Assembly (NCBI GenBank): GCA_036320915.1
Contig: JAXBDG010000009.1
Span: 1,612,001 to 1,676,000 of the forward strand
From: Linnemannia elongata
Lineage: Eukaryota > Mortierellomycota > Mortierellomycetes > Mortierellales > Mortierellaceae
Length of the DNA stretch: 64,000 nt
Direction: 5' to 3'
Below the pieces are notes generated by a model that ran no database searches, was not told where the DNA came from, and saw only the letters and a list, made by a program, of their open reading frames with translations. Positions 34,967-48,432 of this stretch are shown piece after piece; within the stretch, counting starts at the first letter, position 1, and each line of letters starts with the position of its first letter. The position numbers and the translations under genes are program-made.

Positions 34967-37900
34967 ATGACCCATGTACTAAGTGCAACCTCAGAAAAGA
35001 CCTTGGACGAACTGAGGAGGGTCGTCGTGAACTTGCCGACAATGCCCAAGAACATTGTCGACGACACTAGGCACGAAAAGGTCCTCTCCTACGTGTCTGC
35101 CTTTATAGCCCAAGCGGACCCTGCTTTGATGCATACCATGCTACGCGAATGGGCCATCCTCGATATCCTTCAAGTAAGCCTGGCTGCCATGTTGTGCTAG
35201 TACATATGTTGTATTATTATGAGGTAACTGGACTAACAACGAATTTTCTCCGTTCTTTTTGAAAATAGGCATGTTTGGTTCAGGGACAGGATCATCGCGT
35301 AAGCTGTGTCGCCATGCGCCTTCTCGGCTTCCTTTTACAATACGACGCAGAACCAGAGAAAGCCAGCATATGGACGTTGCTGCAAACCCAATACCCAACT
35401 ATATTGACGTTCATGATCAAGAATACTGCCGGAGAAGAAGCCCTTACCCGGTATTCATGTTGGTTCGCATTAGAGCGTGCAGTGAGATATGACGGCGCAG
35501 CACAATGGTACGTCTACGATGGTCAAGGTGGCATGCTACTGGACTCGTCAAGAATTCCCTGCAAGGGACTAATATGGACTGCCATCGTTTGGTCGTTAGG
35601 TTGTTGGCATCAGGAAAGGTTGCGAGCATGGTATCAGGAGCACTCAAGGACGAAAGCAGCTATGTAAGATTTGATATTACTTCGCACAGTCGACCATTCA
35701 AAAACATGCGCCGTTTTGGCTGAATCTGACAAGTTATTCACACTTCACGAATAGGTGCTCGAAGCTGCCTGTCAGTTCCTAGTTGCAATTATAGAGAACA
35801 GAAGTATTGATCCTCTTCACCACACAGCGCACGACACACTTATGGATACACTTCTGGAATCGATCTCACTTTACAAGCTGATCCACACAATGATGACAGA
35901 TCAAGACTCGGAACGGAATCGGGTCGCAGGTCTCGAGTTTCTCTGGATGGTTTGCAGTGCAAAGTCGGATCGCGGAACAGCTTTTATGCAACATAGTCAA
36001 CTGGTAAAGAGATATTTGATGGAAAGTTTGCGTCAATTGCATCACGAGAATAATACTCCAAGATATTAACCGAAACCCTCTCATTTTATAGTTCTTCACA
36101 TACATGGATCTCCTCATGGACGACTCACGGCTTGTACGGAGTAGAGCTCTGGATGTCCTCTCCTTGGTTCTGGAATCGACGGCAAATCCTTTAAGTGTAC
36201 TTGGAAAAGACATTGCTCCTTCAGATGCCATGGACGCAGACGTGACTGACGATCAAAGTCAGGTGGATTGTAAGATTATACACCGTACTGTTGAGCATCC
36301 TTGGAGTTTTGAAGGAAAGTAATGACTAACTTTACCTTCTGGTGCCGTTTCAACAACAGGCTTCAATCATCTAATTGACAGCAATGTGCAATCTTTGATC
36401 GCCTTGACCGACTCTTTGAAGGCGTTGCATGTGGCCACTACCATTCTCGACGCGATGGTCAAACCCCTGTACCAGTCAAGTGAAATGCACGGAGCAGGAA
36501 CTCAGTTTAAGGACGCCATTCTTTCGACTATACTCTGGATTATCCAAGCGCTTCAGGAGAGCAGCGCGGGTGATCATGACCCCAATGTCTTTCGACATAC
36601 TGAAAAGATTGTGGTGCGAGGAAACGGCAAACTGGCGGAACAGCTGAACCAAGCAGGATTCCAGGAGTTGGTCAAAACACAAAGTCGCGCAAAACCAACA
36701 CGTGGAGCGGCATCTCGAGGAGGCACGCTACCAAAGTCAATCGTGCTCTCTGCTCTGAAAGCGCTCCAAAATCTGTCGATGCTGTTCCCACAAGTGGTTG
36801 CAAAGAGTACAGCTATTGGCGTTGTGCTCTCCATCTTGTCTGACACCAATCTGTGCTCAGATCAGCGAGTGTTCAAGGCATGTCTGACAACTCTTCCTGC
36901 AGTCCTGAAGACCAAAGTCCACAATGGCCTCTTGTTGGACGAGGAGCTCTTTGCTGGCACAATGAAGACGGTCCTCGGGCTTATCAATCGACCTGCAAGT
37001 GGCAGTACTTCGCTTCGTCTGATCCTCACTGCCATCCAAGAGTTTTTCACGGACAAGATTCTTGGTGGCATTCTGGTTCGCGAGGTATGTTACATTCTAT
37101 TGCTATACGTAGTCCTCAAGATAACGCGTTCGTGAAGCTCATCTAATCCTTAATACCTTTCCTTTGTGTTATGTAGAAAGTTGGTCAGGACCTTGCGAAC
37201 GCTCTTGGGATGAAGCTTTACGACATGGAATGGGATGTTCGAGATAATGTGGTCGAATTCATCGGCAATCTCTTTGTTATGGTAAGTCGGCTTGCGCTTT
37301 GACGCGTAAATATCCCCTTGAGAAGACGTCGTACTCTGATCATACATTTTCTTACACACATGTTTCCTTTCACTTTACCATAGGGTGGTCCTAATCACGG
37401 AGTCGAATGGGCGCTCAGAAACGATCAATTGGAGGCTATTTTTCAAAAGCTTTCAGACGAAGAGGCCTATGTCAGAGCTGCCAGCATCCACGCCTTCGAG
37501 ATCATTATGCGTGATCCTCGTGGCTGGAACGGCATGCGCGAAAAGAACCTGGAGGAGCGTCTGAGTGCTCAGTTGCCATCGTTAATCCGCGACAGCGAAG
37601 CGTTTGTTCGACGCGCCGTTCTTGAGGCTATGATTTGCTTGGTGAGCGAGCGTGAGTCTGGAGTTATTCTCATGGTTAACGGAACCGACCTCTTTGTTGA
37701 GTAAGTCAAAAAATGGTGTATGACGTGCGAGTACTTTGCAAGTGTTGATGAATGATCGACTAATGCACTGAGGTCTTGTTTGTCCGTGTCATTGATAGCG
37801 CCAAGTTCATGTCGCGGTTGACACTGGATGATTCGGACTGGGATGTCAGGATTCGGGCATGTGAGTTTATTGCTGCAGTCTGGGATCATTGCTTGGCCTT

Positions 37901-38447
37901 GGACGAGAGGGCGGACTATCGTGTTCGCGCTGCCAAGCGCCTCAAAGAGTCTGACAGCGTCCACGAAGAGGATACCGCGCCTCCTCGACCTTCAACCTGG
38001 TGGTTTTATGACATCAAGGGCGACGAGATTCTTGTCGAAGCCTCTCGGGACTCGTCGCGGTTAGTGCGTTTGGCCAGTGTCGAAACTTTGAAGAAGATCA
38101 AGGCGTCATTGAATCAGCGGCAAGATTCGTTCAATCACAGCTTCGTCTTGAATGGTGCTGGCGCTGCATATGATGAGGCCGAAGATAGGCAGCGGAAGCG
38201 ACCTCTTGGTGAGGGCGCTGGCAGCGAAGAGTCGTCATCGACCCCACCAGACTCCAGCACAACGGGTCAACATCCGCATGCTCAATTCTACGCTGTTCTT
38301 TGCGGCTTGAACTTTGAACGATTGGACGCGACAACGTCGGTTGAACAACTCTACGAAGAGGTGTTGAATGTCGAGCGCCCCGAGGATGTTGTCATGACTG
38401 AAAGCGAGAAAGCGAACGATGGCAACAACATCTTGGACTGCTACTAA
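34967..38447 (+). CDS. BRAT1-like HEAT-repeat protein ending in DCY
   Basis: Nine exons: 34967-35173, 35269-35507, 35600-35663, 35755-36003, 36092-36269, 36360-37084, 37177-37281, 37384-37700 and 37799-38447, giving 910 aa. It is alpha-helical throughout with HEAT-like repeats such as MEWDVRDNVVEFIGNLF and SDWDVRIRACEFIAAVWDH, close in form to human BRAT1 (CWEVRDSALEFLTQL and LDWEVRAQGLELAL). The tail has FYAVLCGLNFERLDATTSVE and LYEEVLN, mirroring BRAT1 LAMLRSLDLEGLRSTL and LLQDML, and the last residues are NNILDCY against human DEADCY. In animals BRAT1 binds the Integrator nuclease pair INTS9-INTS11, with its C-terminal tail reaching the INTS11 active site. Yeasts lack this protein. The third exon junction (intron 35508-35599) was chosen because only it keeps the frame. 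Confidence 0.78.
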
Positions 38448-39483
38448 ACTTGGACTACGAATAAAGCTTATGACTCCCCGCTCGCGACCGAAGGATTGAT
38501 CTCGATCTGCGTTTTCAGTCTCTCAATGAATAACGGTCTGTCAAAGAAGTGTGTATATCTTGCGCACTGTTGTCGTACCAACGCACAGCCAGCCAAGACA
38601 CGTTCTTTTTTTCACTCTCTTCGATGGTCCTTTATGCAAGAAGGTTTCGGAGAATGGTTCTTTTATCCTTGACTTTGTTGTTTTCATTATCGTTGTTCTC
38701 GCCCAGGAAGCATGCGCTGTTGTCGTCATTTTATCCCAAGGATTACTGCGAAGACTGAAACCAGGTTCAAGCAAGACATAGGTGCGGGTGGTAGTGGTGG
38801 TGGTGGAGGTGGTAGTGATGGGGTGCATACAGGATGTTGGCCATGTGCCCTTCTTTTACTGTCCGAGTCGCAGAGCAGAAGGGAGTTCAGAGGAAAAAAA
38901 AACAAAAAAATAGGGGCACAGGTCAGACGGGTGCAGCAGTGACATGACATTTTTTGTGGACCTGACATAACAAAGAGCCGAGCACTGACTGATGGGCGTG
39001 TCAACAAAGAAATGGCACGCTGCAATATATGTCTCCTGAGAGAGGAACCCTGTCGTCGACTCCGCATCATTCATTTCTTTCGTTCCCTCTCTCTCTCTCT
39101 TCTTTCTTTCCCTTCTTCTTCTTTTTCTTCTTTTTTCTCTTTGACATTTCTCCATTCTCATTCATTCTCTTACGTCCTTCATTTTATTTCAGCACTTTTC
39201 TTTCCGTCCCTTTTTAACGAGCCTGTCACCCTGTGCCTGAACCGTGAAACCTCACAAACCTTAAACCAATCACCACTTAACCAGACCGGGATATTTTTTT
39301 AACAAAAACTCACACACTCCACTTCCAGCCACCCACGACAAGAAAACTACGCCCTCTTGGAAAGAAGAACAGCGAACCGCCTCAAAGCAACCCAAGAAAC
39401 ACCCAACGCCGTCAACACTTCTACCATCAGACTAAGACTACAACACTCTTTCATCAACAACAGGAGACACAACCTAGTATAGT
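38448..39483. other. Intergenic BRAT1-like gene to formin
   Basis: About 1 kb. It contains AATAAA at 38460-38465, 13 nt after the BRAT1-like stop, a CT-rich promoter tract at about 39080-39200, and an A-rich probable 5' UTR up to the formin ATG. No gene is seen. Confidence 0.55.
38460..38465 (+). terminator. Poly(A) signal of the BRAT1-like gene
   Basis: AATAAA very close (13 nt) to the stop codon, predicting a short 3' UTR. Confidence 0.4.
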
Positions 39484-42400
39484 ATGGGAAAACAGGATAT
39501 CATCCAGGTCCTGACGCCGGATCATTCCGTCGAGGTAGCCTTTCTGGACGAGGATGCTACCATTGGCGACCTTCTGGCTTCGCTGGCCGAGGACAACCCA
39601 ACCTATGGCAATGGTTTTTGGGCTATTGTTGAAGTGGCCATGCCAAGAACAAGTAAGGAGAGAGAAAGAGAAAGACGAAGAAGAGGGGGGTTCGTGGCTG
39701 TCTTGTCGACTGTGCGGTGATGGTCATGGGTGACAAAGGGGATATTAACTTCCTCGAGGCTGACAACGATATACTTCTTTTTTACTTTCTCTGATAGCTA
39801 CGCTTACATATCATGAACTCTTTGCACTCGACCAAGGTAAAAAGCAATGCCAGAGAAAACAACTCAGGAGAAGGCGAAGAATAGGGAAACAGAGGCTGCT
39901 AACCGGAGGAATCGTGGTCTCAAGGAAGCGAAAGGGGGGGCACTAAAATAGACAACATGACAACCCACCATGCTGACCCTTTGTGTTACCCTCAACCATC
40001 CCCATTCCCATCTCCATCTACTTCCCTCTTCTGATATCTTTTCTCAGGTGCACTCACTGCGGAGACCAGGATAAAGGAGGTTCAGGAACGATATCAAGAG
40101 CACCTGCAGAACCCGGACGCGACCATCTTTAAACTCATCAACCTTCAATACACCCTGCCCGTGGTCTTTCGGCACGTCCCCACAGTGCCGGAGGCGCATT
40201 ACCGCCAGATTCATGTGACCCCGACCATGGCGGTTCGACAGGTCCTGGACATAGTCACTCGAGAGATGGGATTGAAGGCTCTGGAGAATCCTGTGACCAA
40301 CGGTAGCAACGCCCGTGCACCAGCTCCTTCTGAGTACATTTTTTCACAGCTCAAAGTGAACGAAGAGGGAATCGAAGGTACGTTTCTTTAGTGGCTGTCT
40401 CGCCAACTATCTCACTCTCTGTATCTGCAGTCTAGTTGACTGACGTGCAATACTAAGTGCTATGCTGTATATGCTTTGTATTCCACATTATTAGAGGAGA
40501 GGCAGCTCTTGGATGAGGAAAGTCCTTTGGACCTGCTTCTGCAGAACCGGGAGTTGCTTATGAACCAGCAGATCAAGGATTACCACTTTATCTTCACGGT
40601 TCCTGACTCTTGGCTCTCCAAGGTCGAATCGGTCACATCTCGTATCACAAAGGGTTGGACTGCGACCCGACCTCTTTCGATGGCTGTGTACGGTCTCTTT
40701 GGAGGCGCCACCTCCCCACAGCAGACAACAGCTCCACGAGAGATCTCGGCTCCGATCCCCATTGCACCGACATCGATCCATCACCCATCGTACGGCGGCG
40801 AGCCGGACCACTCGACTGACAGTAGTGGCAAGAGTGCGCAAAAGCGGCGGCAGAGTATGATTGTGGGCTCTCGCTTGAGTTCATTCTTTGACCCTGCGGC
40901 TATTGGTGGATGGTTGCAGCCCGAAGCCAAGAAACGGCACTCTATCGTCATTGGGCAGAGTGTCCCCAACTTGATTTCGAAACCTATGGGAATGGACACT
41001 GCTGTTGATGGACTTGATGTGAACGACATGACTGATGAGGAACTGGGCGAGGCATTCAATGCACTCTTGGTGAGTCTCTTTTGCATGATACATGAACATG
41101 TTAAAGTTTGACACCAGCGCAGCTAACATTACAAAACACTCTCATACCATGTAATAGAACGACCTGAATATTAAGGAGGCCGTTCGCGAGACTATGATGA
41201 ACTTTACCCGAGAGAAGAAGGCAGCACTTATTATTCAGAATCAGCAAGTGCAGCAGCAAAAAGAGCGCGTCTCATCCCCGGATCCATATGCAGTTCAGAC
41301 AGGCGGCTTGCCAGTAGGAGGAGGCGCCAACCCTCGAATGAACAACATGAGCAGGTTTATTGGATCCATCTCCTCTCGAGTCTCCTTTATCGAACCGGAC
41401 AGTGCATCGATAAACAACAACAACAACGGCAGCCACAACAAGTTGCATTCGCGCTACTCGTCTTGGTCGAGTCTTGCCGGATCTTATGATGGAACCGCAG
41501 TGGAAAGTAACAGGCCCACTTCACCCAAGCTTGGAGGATCTGATCGGCCTATGTCGCCCACAATGGCGACTGCTGGGTCTCTTTGGTCCAGTTGGTTCGG
41601 AGCTACACCTATGCCTGACTCAGACTCGATTGACGAGCCTGCGGATGATTCTCCTCAGTTTTACATTGACCAACTTCTCAGCAAGTACGTGTTCATACTA
41701 TTGTGATCTGATTGTAGGACAACATATATATCCGTATGGCCTCGTGTACTAATGTTTCAAAACTGTTTACTTGATTGCCGCACTCTAGGTCTACAAACCA
41801 AAAGACGTTGGCGAAGCATCTACTGGGTCTTCGAATTGCGTTGGCAACAGCAAAACTATCCTGGATCCGTCAGTTCTTGGATGGACGAGGATTCAGAGCT
41901 CTGGAGAATGTGCTGGACAAGACGGCGATCAAAAAGCGCGGTGGCAAGGCGAACGATTTGGACGAGACGATGCAATCTGAGTGCGTCCAGTGCCTTCGCG
42001 TGCTGATGAACACCGAGGTGAGTTCATTACTTTACTTTTTAGGGCAAGGCTATCAGTGCACTCAAGGTATTGACATCAGTTTCATTCTAATATCGATCGC
42101 GTGCTTGTAGCCTGGATTCAATCAAGTTCTTCGATCGCCCTCTCTGGTGGCACACATTTCTTACTGCCTCTACACAACCAACAGTAAGCTCCGGACAAAG
42201 GTGGCCGAAGTCCTGGCCGCGCTCTGTGTCATGTCGCCCGACTCACACCGCCTTGTCCTGATGGCACTCTCCGACTTCCGCGTCGCCCACGAAGAGCGGT
42301 TCCGATTCGAGTACCTTGTCCAGTCTTTGGCAACCCCGGTCACAGGCGACATTGACGGAATTGGTGGCGGTGGCGCAAACGAGCATCAGGAAAGCTTTGA

Positions 42401-45400
42401 GTGGGAGTACAAGACCGCGTGTCTCAGTCTCATGAACGCTCTGGCCAACTCGCCCTCTTCCTTGGATGACCGTATCTCGTTGAGAAACGAGCTCAGACGA
42501 CGTGGACTCGAGGATGTTTTCCAGACCTTGAAGATGCAGTCCCCGCCCGAGTCGCTCTTGATTCAGATTAATGTTTATGAGGATGAACGGCATGAGGATT
42601 GGGTAGATCTTCAGGAGCGTACATATGAGGCAGCACAGTTCAAGGCTGGACAGGATAGGTAACTTCAATTCTTCTTGACATAGATGAGGGCTCTTTACTA
42701 GATGCGCGTGTGGTGACTTATCTCCTTCGTTTTTATCAAATGCCCAACTAGTCAAAACTCGGAGCTTGTCAACACAATCAACAGCCTCGGACCTGCAGAT
42801 GACGAACTCTACCTCCGCATCATGCAGACCTTGCAACAGTATGCCGATGGTGCCGTTTCGTCGCTCATTCAAGAGGAAACGGACGAAGAAGATCAGGAAT
42901 CACCTGATACCATTTCACGCCAGAGTCTGTAAGTTTCCACACCAAGTTTCAGATAGGCTAGAGAATTTGGATGCCTTTTACAGCACCCTTATCTTAACCC
43001 CGGTCCTCCTTTTTGCGCTGCATTATCATAGGCAATTCAAGGAAGATCTTTGGACGATTGTGGCCAAGTTTGGCGAGCGAGTCTTTCAGATGCGAGACCT
43101 TGAGAAGGACTGGGCAGGTTGTCAGGACGAGTTTTTGGAAGGAATTCAACACATTGTCGGTAAACGAGGTGTCATCTTATCCTTCTCGGACCCCAACCTC
43201 AACTCCTCATCCTCTGCATCCATGTCTTCGGCTTCCTTGGCGTCGAGTCGACGACATAGTTTCATCGACTATGAGATGGATATTATGAGACGGGATATGG
43301 AGGATATGCGAGAGGAATCAGATAACTTGCGCAAGGAGCTTGCGGCTGCGAGACAGGAGACTGAGGATGTTAAAGCTCAATTAAGACAGCAGATCAGGTC
43401 GCCGCCCTCGAGTTCGAGAGAAATGAGAGATGGATCTGAGAGTGAGCCTCTTACATCATATGGCAGGCGCGAGGTAATCAACGCAGCAAGTGCTCTTTCA
43501 AGTTCGATATTTTTTTGTTTTTGTTGCTGGTCCGATCTTGGCCAGCCTTTAGAGATAAGAGTCCTCAACTATATCTTCTATTTATTTTCTGGATGCTAAT
43601 CTTGATTCACGCCATAGAATCATGCAGGAGTGGTTCAGAGACTGGTTCAGAAGGAGAAGGAGGCCGCCCAGCTTCGAGAGACCATTGAGCGCATGGAGAA
43701 AAAGTACAAGGACAGGGCAGAATTCGTCACTGTGAGTTTTTTTTCTTCATTTGTACTGGCCGGATCGGACCAGTTCTATGGCATGCCAAGCGTTCCAAAG
43801 AGCCAGTCTCTTATTCAGCAAGGTCGTGAGAGTTAACTTTTCCTTCATACTGCACTAACTCATAGGACGATGAGCCACGCAAGTCTGAGCGATCTAAGGA
43901 GATTGACAGCACTCGCTGGAATGCCATGATGACCGAGGTTCAGGTTCAAAAGACCAAAGTAAGTCTCTTTTCATACCTGCTTGTCATGCATCAACAAAGA
44001 GCTACCCTACAAAACATGGGACTGCATACTGACGTGTACCTTTCTTATGATTTCTGGCAAGCAGACGGCAGAGGCAGCCAGCCTTGCTGACGACCGGCAA
44101 AAGGAAATTGCGTACTTGAAGCGTGCATTGCAGATTGTTTGCACCCGCTACGAGAACGCGATGGGCGAACGACTGCCAGCCGTAACCGAGGAGGACCATA
44201 CCAACCAACCCAACCAGACCGAGGGATCATTGCAACTCTCAAAGACTTTCGAGGCCCTCGCTCGCAAGGATGAAGAAATTATTGAACTCAGGGATGAGGT
44301 CGAGAAGTTGAGGAAGGAAACTGTAGTTGGGTTGACTCCCACAGAGGAGGTGCTCAATCTCCGTGGTAGCATCAAGGATGTGATGCTCAGGGTAAGTCCA
44401 AGTGGTTAAGTGTAAGTTGGCCAGGCTTCATAATAGTCCTAGGTGATAACTAACCGTGCACGAACAAAATCGATAGGTCCAAGAGTTGCAGGCTATTGTG
44501 AATGACCGCGAAAAGACGATCAAGGGTCTCAAGGAAACGCTGTTTACACTGGAGGCTGCCAAGCACTCGGATGACTCGAATGGCGTCTCTCAAGGATACC
44601 ATCAAGGACAGGACATCACCAACGGTCCAGGTCCGAGCAGAGTTGAGAGATCAAATACTCGCAGTTCTTTGAAGTTACAAATCCGTGCATTGTCCGCCAA
44701 AGGATGGCAATCTGAAGAAGTCGATGAGGAGCAAGAGGAGGGAACATACCAGAACGGAGCTCTCTCGCCTTCGGGCTCTGACTCCAATATTCATAATTTG
44801 TCAGTCACAAGCCCCGGACGACCCTCTGGCGGCGTATTCTCGCCAGGAGTGACTTCGCCCAAGATTGGTCAGAGATTCCTAGGCACCGGCGGTGGTAGAC
44901 GTCCAGCACTGCCTCCTCCTCCACCTCCACCTGGTCCTAAGCACAAACTGTATGCTGCTCAGGCTGCTAATGGTCAGGTACCAGCACAGCCAAATGGCAC
45001 GGCACCACCTCCTCCACCGCCTCCACCAGTTCAGCCATCAGGATCTACTCCACCCGTCGCTACTGAAGCGCCTCAGCCAATTCTTGCGCCAGTCGAGCCA
45101 GAGGTGGAACAGATCACCACAGCGCCTTTGCCTGTGCCAGTGCAGACTCCCAAGGCAGAAGCCTTGGCGGTCAATACTTCTGCACCACCTCCACCTCCTC
45201 CACCACCTTTTGTGACAGCTTCCAGTCCTAAGGCGACCTCTTCAAACCAACCGTCTCTTGCAGCGGCTATTCAATCAAGCGGCGGAATCCCCGTCCCACC
45301 ACCTCCACCACCAGTTGTTTTCACTGCTGCCCCACAGCCTACTCTGCCCACACCTGCGGCAGCGCCTGCAGGAGCTCCCATGGGCGGCGGACCTCCACCT

Positions 45401-46223
45401 CCACCTCCCCCACCTCCATTCCTTGCTGGCTCAGCCCCCGTGCTTATAACCCCTGCAGAGCCCTTGCTCTCAAGTCTCCAACGATCAGCGTCAATGCCTG
45501 CTCCCAAGCCAAAGGGAATGGCTAGCTCGCCTCCTGCCACAGGAGGAGCTCCACCTCCACCCCCACCACCTATGCCCAATGCGCCCTTTGGCAAGAGTGC
45601 CCTTAAACCACCATCACAGCCTCTCCCACCGCCTCCACCTCCAGGCCCTCAGCCTCAAGGAGCAGCTGCCTTGGAGGGAGCTATTCCAACGCTACCTGTC
45701 TTTTTGGCTGGCAACAATCGTATTGTCAATCCTCATGCCATGGCCATCCCTCAAGTTGTCAAACCCACTCGTCCTATGAAGGTATGAATCATCAATCGGA
45801 CATGAAATGCATTTTTATGCGTGGTTTACTTCATGGTTGCGATGAATGTTGTTTCTAATGGGGTTAACCATGTATAATTATAGCAATTGTTCTGGAACAA
45901 GTTGCCAACGGGAGTCATTACGAACACGGTGTGGAAGGATATCTGTGACCCGTCGTCTGATCTAGGAACTGTTGAATTGGACTTTGCCGAGATTGACGAG
46001 CTCTTCTGCAAGAACCAGATCGTCTCTGCCAGTAAGTCGATTTCACTCATTTTTAGTGTATCGAATCAACTATTGCCAATTGCACGTTTTATTCTTCCAA
46101 GGATCAGACTTCCTGACATTGTGTTTTTTCTATGCAATCTAGCTGTAAGCTCCACGACGGAAAGGAAGAAACCAGTCAGTCTGTTCAATGTCAATCGCGC
46201 CAATAACATTGGTAAGCTTCTCT

Positions 46224-46262
<39 letters not shown>

Positions 46263-48177
46263 GATCATGAGGAAGATTTCAGGTACCATCAATTTTTTTT
46301 ACGCTGAAAACTCAACCACAATCCCTCTTTGCTCTTCATTCAACTAGCCATTATGCTTTCAAGGATAAAAATGACATACCCTGAGATCCGAGCAGCATTA
46401 ATGGAGATATTGGACGAGAAGCTGAGTATCGAGAACCTGAAAGCCATCAAGCAATACGTTCCCACCGGCGACGAGGTAAAATGCCGTTCTGTACATTCTT
46501 CGTCTTTGTTTGAGAGCATGATGGAGAACGAGGGCGCTTGCTAACATGGACTCATTGAATGATATAGATTGAGCTGATCAAAGATTTCGATGGAGACTTT
46601 GAAACTCTCGGACACGCCGAAAAGTTTTACCGCGAGGTTTGTTCAGATTTCGATCAACACTTTTTTTTTACAAAGCGACACAGATCCATCCAACCGAAGA
46701 AGAACACTGACACTTCCATGCTCTTTTGCTCTTGTGAATGAAAAATAGATTCACGATATCCCCCGCTTGTCGGAGCGCGTCTCGTCGATGATCTTTAGGC
46801 GGAGGCTCGAGATTGATGTTGGCGAGCTGAAACCTGTAAGTTTGATCAATTTGTTGATAGCTTAAAGCACGGACGAAGATGACCTGACATCTAGGCTAAC
46901 TCCCCTTCGTCGCCGTTGCTGAAACTACTAGGAAATGGATGTGCTACGGTTGACCATTGAAGAGCTTCACAGCTCTCGACGACTCAAGAGTCTTTTGAAG
47001 GTATGAATACACTTGCTATCTGGTACATGTTGAGCAAAAGCTGCTGAATTACACGTACGAACAAGAAAACGTCGCTAATCGTTTTTTTTTCTTATTTGGT
47101 TCCTCCATTGTAGACCGTCTTGTTGATCGGTAACCATTTGAACGCGACCAGTTTCCGCGGCAACGCCTATGGTTTCCAGCTGGACGCTCTTCTCAAGGTT
47201 CGTTCCATACTGTCATGATATTCTTCATTATCGGAAACATTTCAAAATGACAAGCAACCTGGATGTCTAACTTCCTTTCGCTATCTATCCTCAAAAAATA
47301 GATCCGCGATACGAAGGGCGTGGATAACATTAAACCAGGCGCAAGCACGCTACTCCACTACCTCGCGAAATCAATCCACAGCAAGGACCCCAATCTGCTC
47401 AAATTCCTTGAGGAAGTGCCACATCTGGAAGCCGCCGCCCGGATCTCGGTCCCAACTCTGATGAATTCTTGCAACTCACTTGTTGCTGGTATGAACCAGA
47501 TAAAGGAGGAGATCCGGGTCCTGAAACGGATCCGCATTTCTCCACCTAATGATCATTTCATCGACGTCATGGAGGTAACGTTATGTCCCTTTTTTTTTTT
47601 TTCTAGAGCATAATACTTGTTCTCGCTGAATGGGCGATATTAGAAACTAACTGACCATTGACATTCTCACTCTTTTTGTTTTTCTTGCTTGTACGCGTCC
47701 CTCCAACAGAAATTCGCAGAAGCAAATGAAGAAGGAATCCAAAAGATCGTAGAGCTTGGCCAAGGGCTCGAACAAGACCTCAAGAAACTCCTCATCTTCT
47801 ATGGTGAAGACCCCGTCAACACAAAACCTGAAGACTTTTTCGGAATGCTTGTCTCATTCTCGACCATGCTCCAAAAGTCCCAGCTTGAGAACGAAGCCAT
47901 GGCCAAGAGACTCCTCGCCAAGGCTAACCAGGCTAACAAGACGACGAACAGGGCTGCGGGAAGTGCAGGGAACACGGCCTTGTCGGTGGCGGCGATTAGG
48001 GATGGACATTTGGATGATGCGATTCGTGGGTTGAGGTCCGGTCTGAGAAGGAATAGGAAGGATCGGCCCATGTCGCATTTGTATTCCGAGTTGAGTATGG
48101 AGGCTTTGCAGGGGGTTAATTTGAATGTCCCTCGTGCTGGTGCCCTTACTCATTCGCGCCAAGCCAGTCGTCAGTAG
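39484..48177 (+). CDS. Diaphanous-type formin with RA-like domain, FH1, FH2 and DAD
   Basis: Twenty-one exons: 39484-39652, 40048-40377, 40495-41069, 41158-41684, 41789-42017, 42111-42658, 42752-42928, 43032-43473, 43618-43731, 43866-43958, 44065-44391, 44477-45781, 45884-46031, 46143-46211, 46348-46475, 46568-46636, 46749-46835, 46932-47000, 47114-47197, 47302-47574 and 47710-48177; 2076 aa. An N-terminal RA-like region ends with ERQLLDEESPLDLLLQ. The Rho-GTPase-binding/FH3 part begins near residue 536 (TLAKHLLGLRIALATAKLSW). Coiled coils lie at about 900-1200, poly-Pro FH1 at about 1320-1575, and FH2 from 1613 (QLFWNKLP, IMLSRIKMTYPEIRAAL, GNHLNATSFRGNAYGF). A DAD-like motif is at 2019-2041. 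It nucleates and elongates actin cables at growth sites under Rho control. Two FH2 introns use weaker donors (GTTTGT, GTTCGT). Confidence 0.93.
46226..46260. repeat. Homopolymer T(35) in a formin intron
   Basis: The longest homopolymer in the window, within the intron between exons 14 and 15 of the formin gene. It lies upstream of the acceptor and may act as an extended pyrimidine tract. Confidence 0.9.
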
Positions 48178-48432
48178 GTGGATGTTTGGATTGAGCTAAA
48201 AAAAATATAATTCTAATTGTTTTGGAGCCGTGAATTGCCACTTTTTTTATTATGAGTCTTTTTGCTGGAAGAGGTATTGTTACAAACGCGAATAGAAAGA
48301 AAGAACGAAATGGATGTTATGATACAACGAAACGAAAAGAAAGGAGAGAAAAGATGAGTTCTATCCTGCGACAAGAATCACAAAAAAAAAAAAAAATGTG
48401 GCAAGATCGATTGTTTAAAGGAAGGGAAATAA

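Noticed and set aside
35508..35599. Frameshift or pseudogene break in the BRAT1-like gene
   Set aside because: A 92-nt intron with GTACGT donor, CTAAT branch-like site and GTTAG acceptor restores the frame exactly; no lesion is needed.
44900..45680. Frame-shifted Pro/Leu/His-rich open frames across the formin FH1 region
   Set aside because: They are shadows of the poly-proline FH1 coding sequence in other frames.
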